Assembly: GCA_954871525.1 (NCBI GenBank)
Contig: OX940860.1
Coordinates: forward strand, 57,028,724-57,092,723
Origin: Parietaria judaica
Lineage: Eukaryota; Streptophyta; Magnoliopsida; Rosales; Urticaceae
Direction of reading: 5' to 3'
DNA length: 64,000 nt
Numbering within the stretch: the first letter of the stretch is position 1; each line of letters starts with the position of its first letter. Positions 33,266-44,526 of this stretch are shown here, piece after piece. The position numbers and the translations under genes are program-made. A model generated the notes under the pieces. It ran no database searches. It saw nothing but the letters and a program-made list of their open reading frames with translations, and was not told the origin of the DNA.

Positions 33266-36008
33266 TGTTGGACATATGTGTCCTTAAACAAGATATTTTA
33301 TCCATTTGTAAAAGATTATGACAAGTCGTTGAATAAAGATGATACTTATTATGATAATCTTATTATAGTTTCTGGTAGAGTAAAATAGAATGTTTGATCC
33401 TTAGTTCATAAAGGATGCAATTATGAATTATTATCACAACAGAGTCAATGTGAAGAAGAATTAATAATCATAATAAATGAACTTAAAATGTCCGTGACCT
33501 GATTAACTGGGTGGGAGCCCATTAATCGTATAAGGTCATTAATGTGACTAAGTGACAATCCTATTCTGGATTTTGTGTGTGTCACACTCACTAGAAGTGC
33601 ATTAAGTATGAAGTGTCTTCATACTGGACTGGACCTGACTTAAAATCCGGAAGTTATCATATAAGACCGTCACTGATAACTTGGAGTTGAGTCACTAGTA
33701 GATGATCAAATGGATATTCGATCTAAGTCCTGAGTGATCTTGAGTCCAAGCTGCTGGCTTGATTGTTCTTTGATTTAACCGTTAAAGAACACGAAACATT
33801 ACCGCTGTTCCCAACACTATTATTTTGGGAACATGATAGTCAGCAGTAAGGGTAGCTTGGTCATAGACATGGGCATCACACAGCTCTCTTCAGAGTCATG
33901 ATGATTCCCTTGATTGTCGCTGGTGAGAAGTGAGAGGTACCCGTGCGCAACTTATGAATCAAAACCATAAGTGGGTTACTCATAATATTACTGACTGAGT
34001 CAAGGATGAAAATGCAATGAGGGGCATAACGGTAGAAACCGTCTGCTCGTGTGTTGATCATCAAGTGAAAGATCAATAACCCGAATTTGATTGTATCAAT
34101 GGACACCCTGCTGTTATAAAGGGAATAATATATACCGTATCACTAAAGAGTGCAGCCTCGGGTCTATAGTGGAATCACTTCGAGGTTTGACGAACAACTA
34201 GCAGTTCGTTGGAGCTTAAGTGATACGGGTCCATGGTCCCCAGGATAGCTCCGTAACAGATGATACGTACGTGATTAAAATACATTCTGGATAATGTTTA
34301 ATCATTTGGCTTGACTTATAAAACTGAAAGGTTTGTGGCAGACGTCAGATAGTTTTATCGTTAGCGTGGCAAAAGTACCATATTTTGGTACACGAAATTA
34401 ACTGATAAAAGAACGTTAGAATTTAGATTTTCTATCAGCACCATGTTGTTGGAAATTAAATTCTAAGCAACTTTGCTTTTTTAACCGAGTAATTTCGACT
34501 TACGGTTAGTGATTTATGGATTTTCTAAGTTTATGATCGGTTCGATAAACTTTGAAATTAAATCACATGTCACGAATTTAAATGATGGTGTGGCACCATG
34601 ACATTTTAATGTGTGATATTGAGATCAGGAAATATTAATATAATTTAATTATTTGGATTTAATTATTAATATGTTATTAATAATTAATTAATAATTAATA
34701 GATTTATATTAATAAATAAAATATATATATGTATATATATATGTGTGTGTAAATTCGAATTAGGGTTTCATATATGAAACCCTAGCCAAATTCGAATGGT
34801 ATGATTTGGTCTTTCCAAATTTGCGGCATAAGTACCAAATGTATTGGTATTTTAGCAAATCCCTAAAATCAATATTATCCATTGGATCGGTTATGATTTA
34901 ATATCAACCGTTGGATTAGGATATTGATAAATTCGAATTTGATAACTTGGTGACCAAGTTTAAATTTTCGAATTTGGTTAATTAATTATATCCGTTAGAT
35001 CGGTCTAAGATTTAATCTTTACCGTCGGATTGAAAATTAATTAATTATATATATTTATATAATTTTCGAATTATAATTTAAGGATAAAATCGAAATTGTT
35101 TTCTTTAAATCTTTTTATATTTGATTTTATCCTAAATTAATTTGGTCCATTAGATCGGTTTAAAGATTTATCTCAATCGTTGGATCTAGATGATAAATTC
35201 GAATTTTATTATAAATATATAGGATAATTCGAATTTTATAAAGATAAGAAGATAAGATTGGATTTTTGATTTTATCCTAATCTTTCTTATTTAATTAAAT
35301 CCCTAATTAATTATGTCCATTGGATTTAGATGAGATTAAATCTGGACCATTGGATTAAGATAATTAATTATATTTAATATATAGAATTCGAATTTTAGGG
35401 AGGGAATTTCTCCAATTCGGTTACGGTTTGAGCCTATAAATAGGAGGCTCATTCTACACATTTTTCACACCTTTCCCCAGAGAAAAATTCGAACTCTCCC
35501 TATCCCTCAGGGTCTGCGAATTTTCTCTCTGATCTCTCTTTTCTGGTTCGGCTTATGAGACTATTTCTCCGGAAGCTTAAAAAGAACCATCAGTTAAAAT
35601 TTTGCGACGGAGTCCTGCCGGCGAAGCCCACGCTTCGGTACGAGGATTCCAGGAGAATATCCCGGAAGATCACGGGAGTTTCCCTCAGCACCGGCGGAGC
35701 CCTGCCCGATTCAAAACGCGCAGCCGGAAGTCGTCAATAGAGGTACGGCCTTATGCATTGGGTTAATAAATGCAACCATTTACTGCTTTCTATTTATTTC
35801 CTATTATGACTAGATTATTAATAATGATATATGAATATTAAATTATAAAATATTTATCAGATCTTGTGAAATGGTTATTATCCGATATCCGAACCGTTGG
35901 ACAGATAACAAGTTATTCCGCTTTAAATTAATTTTTAAATGTTACCCGGACGGTTCGGAGGTTCAATTCGTGATAATTTTGACGGAATCCGAGACGTGAT
36001 TCCCAACA
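33266..36008 (+). mobile_element. 5' LTR of A2 (2743 bp)
   Basis: Begins TGTTGGACATATGTGTCC and ends GTGATTCCCAACA. It has the palindrome AGTATGAAGTGTCTTCATACT (33605-33625), the inverted pair GTTCTTT/AAAGAAC (about 33766-33791), the pair TTCCCAA/TTGGGAA around 33810-33830, repeated CC(A/G)TTGGAT and ACCGTTGGAT motifs between 34870 and 35370, the promoter CCTATAAATAGG (35433-35444) and a GC-richer downstream leader with GGCGAAGCCCACGC. Confidence 0.95.
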
Positions 36009-37889
36009 ATTGGTATCAGACCCATGGTTCAAGGATAAATAATTACGTAATTTAATTAATGGGTTTAAGAACGAATTATTTGATGAATAAAATTAATTAT
36101 TTAAAATTGAAATTTTGAATTTCTAGATATTTTAAATATTAATTTAATATAAGAAAATTACCCGATCCGAAAAATCAGACCGGGTGGTTGGACCGGGCTG
36201 CCCTTGGCAGCCCAGCCTGAGAATGCCGCAACGAACAGGGGCTGCCGCTGCAGCCCCAGGGAGTTCGCAAGGGCAAGGCCCACGGGCCAGGCCCACGAGC
36301 AAGGCCCTCGCCAAGGCCATTCGGCCAGGGCAAGGGCACCCGTGTAGGCCTGGCGGGCTGGCCGCAGGCCGCGCTGCCTGGCAGCGGAATGGGCCTGCAG
36401 GCCCAGCCCGAAGTGCCAGGGCCCGAAGTGCCAGGGCAATGCCCTGGCCTACCCGTGGGCTGTCCCTGTCCATTCCACGGACATGTGGGCCCGGGCTTAA
36501 GCCCGGAGGACCCACGTGCAATTTTTTTTTATATGGGTCGATTTTTATTCTGACCCGGATCCCGTGGATTAATTATTAATTATTATTAATGAAATTAATA
36601 TTTATGAATTAAAATTTATTATGATTAATTAATATGAATTAAAATATGGATGTTATTTCCGGATAAATAACATTGTCTTATTTTAATTAATTCATAAAAT
36701 TAAATATGGATGTTATTTAATAATTAAATAACATTGTCTTATTTAATAAATTAAAATATGGATGATAATATTCGAAGAATAATATCATTGTCTTATTTTA
36801 ATATTTCATAAATAATTATTAAAGGGCATTAAAATGTTTAATGATAATTCTTAGAGAATAAGTATCATTAATTATGAATATTCATCAGAGATATAATTTG
36901 ATATAACCTATTTTCATAACCCTCAAACATAGTGTCTATGTTTAGATCATTATTAATATGTCTATATAGGATAGATATAAATAATAAAGAGTAAATGTAA
37001 AAGTGTTAATTATTAGTCGGAAAAATTTCAAACGTACAATCTTGCCTAAGGAAGAGGGAATCAAAAGTGGGGCCGGTTCAGCATCCACTTCTGGATGACC
37101 GGTTAGGACCCCTCCCATCGACCTGGAGAGCGTACGGTTTGATCTATCACTACCGACAAAATAATAAACACATTTTTAGGGCTTATTTAAAATTACGTGT
37201 CGTAATAAATAAAGCCAAAATATAAACTTTTAATGTGTCATTAATAGACAGTTCATATAATAAGTTTTTTATAACTTAGAAATTAAAAAACGTTATTTCC
37301 TAAAAACAATGGCAAGTATAGAATAAAATAAAGGTCTCCATTATTACTGTCACAAGGTCCGCTAACCACACCGCCTCGAGTCACCCTAGTGTGTCCATTC
37401 CCTAAGGAAGGTGTGCTTGTAGAAGGTTTGACACCGTGATAGTTGCAAAAGAATATGGGGACGGAGGAATCTTGAAAATGGACCGCGAGTCACCCTAGAG
37501 TGACCATTCCCTAAGGACGACATTTCCAAGAGGATCCCGAGAACCGAAAATAATGGGTTAAGCTTGCACGGAAGTTGGTGCTTCCCGACCGTCTATGGTG
37601 ATAGTTAATAATCATAGACGACTTTTGTAGTTCTTGTTACGAATATTAATTAAGTTTATGACTAAAACTTAGTTTAACCAAACTACACGGTTGATACCGC
37701 GAGTCACCCTAGAGTGACCATGCCACTAAGGACGGCAACGACGTGTACAGTCAGTTAAATTATCACGAAATAGTTAAAGGGTTTATTTAACGTTTTTCCC
37801 ATGAACATGTTTGCATCATGTAACTATTTCAAATAAAATATTTTTCTAAACATTCTACCTATAATAAAGTTTAATAAGTTTCTTTTTCA
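36009..37889 (+). mobile_element. A2 leader: primer site, GC-rich block, serial stem-loops; no gag
   Basis: The primer site is ATTGGTATCAGACCC (36009-36023), one base off the tRNA-Met-type TGGTATCAGAGC. A GC-rich block (36180-36500) has frames on both strands but no gag motif. Stem-loop units follow at 36650-36673, 36710-36734 and 36762-36788, each followed by TGTCTTATTT, with a weaker fourth at about 36841-36868. Three copies of a GAGTCACCCTAG(T/A)GTG(A/T)CCAT motif lie at about 37378, 37487 and 37695. A copia gag with zinc knuckle would be expected here and none is visible. Confidence 0.8.
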
Positions 37890-40800
37890 ATGCCAGTTAA
37901 AATGTCCTTCGACAAACAAGAAATGGAAAAGTCTGCTCTGACGCTGAGGTCTCAAAATCAAAGCAATCTGGTAAAGGTCACAAAATCCCTAAGCAAGCTG
38001 GCCATGAGTGGATCTTCGGAAAAACTTGGAATGGCAGATCAGAATGCTATAAGCTCTCTAAACAAGAGGAAGAGAATTGATGGAAACCAGGAAGAATTCT
38101 TCCAGATTGGGAGTACAAGTAATGTTGATCGTTCAACATTAGAATCATGTTTCGTGGACAACTCATCCTTCAACTGGATCTTGGATTCAGGAGCAAACGA
38201 TCATGCGTGCAATTCTCTTCAATCTCTTGACAAATTGGAAGAGATAAATGAAGGACCAACTTTAAAAGTAGGAAACGGGGAATTCCTACAAGCAAAAGCA
38301 GTAGGAAATTTGCGACTGACATTTGGAAATAAGTATTTATTTGTTGATAATGTGTACTATTATCCAAATGTCTGCAGAAATATATTTTCTGCTTATCTGT
38401 TGTACAAACAAGGATATACTCTATACTTTCGTGGATCCCATTGGGTCATCACAAAGGATGGAGTATATATATGTACTGCTAAAGCAGAAAATGGATTATA
38501 CATCCTAAGACCAGATTATGGTAGCTGTATGAATACTGAGATGTTTAAATTGACAATGCCAAAGTCAGTCAAGAAACCCAAGATTGACAATGATGTTCAA
38601 ACGTACCTGTGGCATTTAAGATTGGGTCATATTAATCTAGACAGGATAAACAGGTTGGTAAAGGATGGACCCCTTAAAGAACTAACAATCGGTTCTTGCC
38701 TGTTTGCGAATCCTGTATAGAGGCTAAAATGACTAAAAGACCTTTTTCGGTAAAAGGTCAAAGAGCCACTAAACCATTAGAACTCGTCCATTCTGATGTA
38801 TGTGGTCCCATGAATATACAAGGAAGGAGAGGAATTGAATACTTTTGTCACTTTCATTGACGATTATTCAAGATATGGTTACGTTTATCTCATGGCTAAG
38901 AAATCTGAAAGCTTGGGTAAGTTCAGAGAATTTCTGGCAGAGGCTGAGAATCAACTTGGACTATCATTGAAGTCTCTTCGATCTGATCGAGGAGGAGAAT
39001 ACCTAGATCACGAGTTCTGCGACCTCTTGATCGAGAAAGGTATAACATCTCAACTAACTGCTCCTGGCACACCAGAACAAAATGGTGTTGCAGAAAGGAG
39101 AAATAGGACCCTACTGGAAATGGTAAGGTCAATGTTAAGTTATTCATCGCTACCCAATTCTTTCTGGGGATATGCTTTGTTGACGGCTACGAACATTCTA
39201 AATGTTGTGCCGTCAAAGTCTGTTTCTAAAACGCCCGTCGAATTATGGAATGGCATAATACCAAATCTGCGACATTACAGAATTTGGGGATATCCTGCAC
39301 ATGTGCGGACTGGAAACAAGAATAAATTGGAATCACGAACGGAAGTTTGTCTGTTTGTAGGATATTCCAAAGAGACTAAAGAAGGTTTGTTTTATAGTCC
39401 AGAAAGTAAGAAAGTATTTGTCTCTACAAATGCTACTTTTCTAGAGCAAGATTATATGACAAACTTCAAACCTCGAAGTAAAGTTATACTCGAGGAGCTG
39501 TCAGGTGACAAGGTCACTATATCTCCAACAGTGCCTGTTGTCGAAGATATAGCAGAAACCACGGTCCCAAATCAGAACCATGGGGTGCTCAGACGTAGTG
39601 AGAGGTTCAAAAGACCTGTTGAGCGCTACGAGCATACCCAGTTGGAATTTCACCTAGCTGTCACTGACACTAGTGTTGAAGATCCCATAGGCTACAAGCA
39701 AGCTATGGTTGATCCTGATAAGGGAGAATGGCAGGAAGCCATGAACCAAGAAATAGAATCAATGGATTCTAATGAAGTCTGGGAACTTGTAGACTTACCG
39801 AATGGTTTCAAAACCATTGGCTGTAAGTGGGTATACAAGCGAAATAGAGGAGTGGACGGGAAGGTTGAAACCTTCAAGGCTAGACTAGTGGCAAAGGGTT
39901 TTACCAAGAGGGAAGGTATTGATTTCGATGAGACCTTCGCTCCAGTCGCTAAGTACAAGTCCATCCGGATTCTCATGGCCATAGCCTGAAGTCTCAATTA
40001 CGAGATTTGGCAGATGGACGTCAAAACCGCTTTCCTGAACGGGTACATTGACGAAAACATCTATATGGACCAACCAGAAGGGTTCGTGCAACAGGGTCAA
40101 GAAGGGAAGGTTTGCAGATTACTCAAATCCATCTATGGATTGAAGCAAGCCTCCAGATCCTGGAATCTGAGGTTCGATGAAACCATCAAATCCTATGGAT
40201 TCATTCAAAACGTCACTGAGGCCTGCATCTATAAACTCAATGACGAAATCGTGGAAATTTTTCTTGTTCTGTACGTCGACGATATTCTTCTCATTGGAAA
40301 CAGTGTGAAGAAATTATCGGACGTGAAGGCGTGGTTATCTACGCAGTTCCAAATGAAGGACATAGGAGAAGCCAGTTATGTTCTTGGGATCCGTATTTTC
40401 AGGGATCGCAACAACTGGCTTCTGGCATTATCTCAAGCAGCTTACATTGATAAGGTGCTTGAACGTTTTGCAATGGCAAACTCCAAGGGAGGTAATTTAC
40501 TGTCCAGACATGGAGTGTTCCTTAGCAGGAAACAATGCCCAACTTCTCCGGAAGAGCAAGATGTGATGAGGCGAATACCCTATGCTTCAGCAGTGGGAAG
40601 TCTGATGTACGCTATGTAATGTACTAGGCCAGACATCTGTTACGCTGTGGGAATTGTTAGCAGATACCAATCCAACCCTGGTATGGCTCACTGGACAACA
40701 GTGAAGAACATTCTCAAGTATCTTCGGAGAACGAAAGACTATATGTTAGTGTTTTCAGGATCAGAATTGAATCCACTAGGATACACTGATTCAGACTTTA

Positions 40801-41258
40801 TGTCTGATGGAGACGCGAGAAAATCGACGTCGGGAGCAGTGTACACCCTTGCTGGTGGAGCGATATTCTGGAGAAGCATAAAGCAATCCTGTATCGCAGA
40901 TTCCACAATGGAAGCTGAATACGTGGCAGCTTGTGAGGCAGCCAAAGAATCAGTTTGGCTCAAGAATTTCTACATAGAGCTGGGAGTTGTTCCAGATGTA
41001 GATGGGCCCCAAACACTATACTGTGACAACAGTGGTGCGGTGGCAAATTCTAAAGAGCCCAGAGACCATAACAAGGTGAAACATATAGAACGCAAATACC
41101 ATCTCATAAGAGAAATAGTGCGTCGTGGGGACGTGAGGGTTGTGAAAATAGCTTCGGAAGACAATCTGGCTGATCCATTCACCAAGACGTTGCCAGAGAA
41201 AATATTCAGGAGGCATCTGGAAAGTATGGGTCTGAAAGACATGGGCCATCTTCTTTAA
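37890..41258 (+). pseudogene. Copia pol polyprotein of A2 (protease, integrase, reverse transcriptase, RNase H), few breaks
   Basis: One reading frame carries all domains in copia order: protease ILDSGANDHAC (about 38179); GAG-pre-integrase TYLWHLRLGHINLDRI; integrase with VHSDVCGPM, SLRSDRGGEY and PEQNGVAERRNRT (catalytic D, D, E present); reverse transcriptase WQMDVKTAFLNG and LYVDDILLIGN; RNase H YTDSDF, MEAEYVA and LYCDNSGA; ending DPFTKTLPEKIFRRHLESMG. Defects are a one-base loss near 38698 offset by a one-base gain near 38842, and in-frame stops TGA 39987-39989 and TAA 40617-40619. The protein resembles Tork/Angela-type copia elements. Gag is absent, so the element would have needed Gag from a partner. 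Confidence 0.9.
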
Positions 41259-41262
41259 GTAC

Positions 41263-41273
41263 AAGTGGGAGAT
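41263..41273 (+). other. Polypurine tract of A2
   Basis: AAGTGGGAGAT lies directly before the 3' LTR start TGTTTGACAT, the usual copia arrangement. Confidence 0.85.
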
Positions 41274-44022
41274 TGTTTGACATATGTGTCCTTAAACAAG
41301 ATATTTTATCCATTTGTAAAAGATTATGACAAGTCGTTGAATAAAGATGATACTTATTATGATAATCTTATTATAGTTTCTGGTAGAGTAAAATAGAATG
41401 TTTAATCCTTAGTTCATAAAGGATGCAATTATAAATTATTATCACAACAGAGTCAATGTGAAGAAGAATTAATAATCATAATAAATGAACTTAAAATGTC
41501 CGTGACCTGATTAACTGGGTGGGAGCCCATTAATCGTATAAGGTCATTAATGTGACTAAGTGACAATCCTATTCTGGATTTTGTGTGTGTCACACTCACT
41601 AGAAGTGCATTAAGTATGAAGTGTCTTCATACTGGACTGGACCTGACTTAAACTCCGGAAGTTATCATATAAGACCGTCACTGATAACTTGGAGTTGAGT
41701 CACTAGTAGATGATCAAATGGATATTCGATCTAAGTCCTGAGTGATCTTGAATCCAAGCTGCTGGCTTGATTGTTCTTTGATTTAACCGTTAAAGAACAC
41801 GAAACATTACCGCTGTTCCCAACACTATTATTTTGGGAACATGATAGTCAGCAGTAAGGGTAGCTTGGTCATAGACACACAGCTCTCTTCAGAGTGATGA
41901 TGATTCCCTTGATTGTCGGTGGTGAGAAGTGAGAGGTACCCGTGCGCAACTTATGAATCGAAACCATAAGTGGGTTACTCATAATATTACTGACTGAGTC
42001 AAGGATGAAAATGCAATGAGGGGCATAACGGTAGAAACCGCCTGCTCGTGTGTGGATCATCAAGTGAAATATCAATAACCCGAATTTGATTGTATCAATG
42101 GACACCCTGCTGTTATAAAGGGAATAATATATACCGTATCACTAAAGAGTGCAGCCTCGGGTCTATAGTGGAATCACTTCGAGGTTTGACGAACAACTAG
42201 CAGTTCGTTGGAGCTTAAGTGATACGGGTCCATGGTCCCCAGGATAGCTCCATAACGGATGATACGTACGTGATTAAAATACATTCAGGATAATGTTTAA
42301 TCATTTGGCTTGACTTATAAAACTGAAAGGTCTGTGGCAGACGTCAGATAGTTTTATCGTTAGCGTGGAAAAAGTACCATATTTTGGTACACGAAATTAA
42401 CTGATAAAAGAAAGTTAGAATTTATATTTTCTATCAGCACCATGTTGTTGGAAATTAAATTCTAAGCAACTTTGCTTTTTGAACCGAGTCATTTCGACTT
42501 ACGGTTAGTGATTTATGGATTTTCTAAGTTTATGATCGGTTCGATAAACTTTGAAATTAAATCACATGTCACGAATTTAAATGATGGTGTGGCACCATGA
42601 CATTTTAATGTGTGATATTGAGATCAGGAAATATTAATATATTATTTAATTATTTGGATTTAATTATTAATATGTTATTAATAATTAATTAATAATTAAT
42701 AGATTTATATTAATAAATAAAATATATATTTGTATATATATATATATATATATGTACGTGTGTAAATTCGAATTAGGGTTTCATATATGAAACCCTAGCC
42801 AAATTCGAATGGTATGATTTGGTCTTTCCAAATTTGCGGCATAAGTACCAAATGCATTGGTATTTTAGCAAATCCCTAAAATCAATATTATCCATTGGAT
42901 CGGTTATGATTTAATATCAACCGTTGGATTAGGATATTGATAAATTCGAATTTGATAACTTGGTGACCAAGTTTAAATTTTCGAATTTGGTTAATTAATT
43001 ATATCCGTTAGATCGGTCTAAGATTTAATCTTTACCGTCGGATTGAAAATTAATTAATTATATATATTTATATAATTTTCGAATTATAATTTAAGGATAA
43101 AATCGAAATTGTTTTCTTTAAATCTTTTTATATTTGATTTTATCCTAAATTAATTTGGTCCATTAGATTGGTTTAAAGATTTATCTCAACCGTTGGATCT
43201 AGATGATAAATTCGAATTTTATTATAAATATATAGGATAATTCGAATTTTATAAAGATAAGAAGATAAGATTGGATTTTTGATTTTATCCTAATCTTTCT
43301 TATTTAATTAAATCCCTAATTAATTATGTCCATTGGATTTAGATGAGATTAAATCTGGACCATTGGATTAAGATAATTAATTATATTTAATATATAGAAT
43401 TCGAAATTTAGGGAGGGAATTTCTCCAATTCGGTTACGGTTTGAGCCTATAAATAGGAGGCTCATTCTACACATTTTTCACACCTTTCCCCAAAGAAAAA
43501 TTCGAACTCTCCCTCTCCCTCAGGGTCTGCGAATTTTCTCTCTGATCTCTTTTTTTCTGGTTCGGCTTAGGAGACTATTTCTCCAGAAGCTTAAAAAGAA
43601 CCATCAGTTAAAATTTTGCGACGGAGTCCTGCCGGCGAAGCCCACGCTTCGGTACGAGGATTCCAGGAGAATATCCCGGAAGATCAGGGGAGTTTGCCTC
43701 AGCACCGGCGGAGCCCTGCCCGATTCAGAACGCGCAGCCGGAAGTCGTCAATAGAGGTACGGCCTTATGCATTGGGTTGATAAATGCAACCATTTACTGC
43801 TTTCTATTTATTTCCTATTATGACTAGATTATTAATAATGATATATGAATATTAAATTACATAATATTTATCAGATCTTGCGAAATGGTTATTTTCCGAT
43901 ATCCGGACCGTTGGACGGATAAGAAGTTATTCCGCTTTAAATTAATTTTTAAATGTTACCCGGACGGTTCGGAAGTTCAATTCGTGATAATTTTCAAGGA
44001 ATCCGAGACGTGATTCCCAACA
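41274..44022 (+). mobile_element. 3' LTR of A2 (2749 bp)
   Basis: Colinear with the 5' LTR. Differences seen include TGTTTGAC for TGTTGGAC at the start, a short deletion near 41873 (ATGGGC lost after CATAGACA) and a longer AT run near 42735-42753. The palindrome lies at 41613-41633 and the promoter CCTATAAATAGG at 43446-43457. It ends CCCAACA at 44022. Confidence 0.95.
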
Positions 44023-44027
44023 GCTGG

Positions 44028-44327
44028 AGGGGCTGAGGAAGCCACGGAAGCTCTGTATTTGGCAAGAGCGATCTCCATCTTCCACCTCTCCATCTCATTC
44101 CTTTGAGTCGTTCGATCAGCTGCTTCCTTCATCAGTCGCTCCCTGTGAGAGGCGCTCTTCCAAAGAAAAGCTTGATTAGTTTCGGCGCGGGTCCGGCGAG
44201 CCACCGAAGCGTTATCAGTAGCCGGCGGAGTCTGCATTGCTTGGGAGGTCCTAAGGGGGATGATCGAGGTAGAGAGAGAAAGTGTGGGTGATTCCAAAGA
44301 AAAAACTCTTGCCGAAACCCTAATCAA
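44028..44327 (-). pseudogene. First copy of the small 3' reading frame of gypsy E
   Basis: The frame opens at 44327 and contains MQTPPATDNASVARRTRA, RERLMKEAADRTT and NEMERWKMEIALAKYRASV, parallel to the unit at 32999-33241. A2 cuts the frame right after this unit (its last codons run into the A2 LTR). The unit is about 80 codons. Conservation of protein sequence between the two copies suggests that it was coding. Confidence 0.5.
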
Positions 44328-44526
44328 TTAAGTGAAGCTTTTCTGTTTGTCATTTTTTAGTTAAACTACATGTCGTGCTGCTTCGTGTTATCTGTACGCT
44401 AGTTTGTCATCTGGGCCAAGGTTGTGCGTGGGCTTGAAGAGTGGGCTTTTGTTTGGGAGGCATATGTTCAAACAGAAGAAAAAAATATAGGTATGAAAGG
44501 AAAGAAAAGAAAAACAATCTGCGACG
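44328..44526. other. Non-coding segment of gypsy E downstream of integrase
   Basis: No feature seen other than A-rich sequence at 44470-44520. Confidence 0.5.

Larger units (their letters stand above)
33266..44022 (+). mobile_element. Complete Ty1/copia retrotransposon A2 (10.76 kb), nested in gypsy E
   Basis: Near-identical LTRs (33266-36008 and 41274-44022) enclose a primer site, a 1.9-kb non-coding leader, a pol frame and a purine tract. The element is flanked by a perfect 5-bp duplication GCTGG (33261-33265 and 44023-44027). LTRs start TGTT and end CAACA. It interrupts the duplicated small frame of E. LTR similarity and the few pol defects mark it as the youngest large insertion here. 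No gag is recognisable. Confidence 0.95.
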
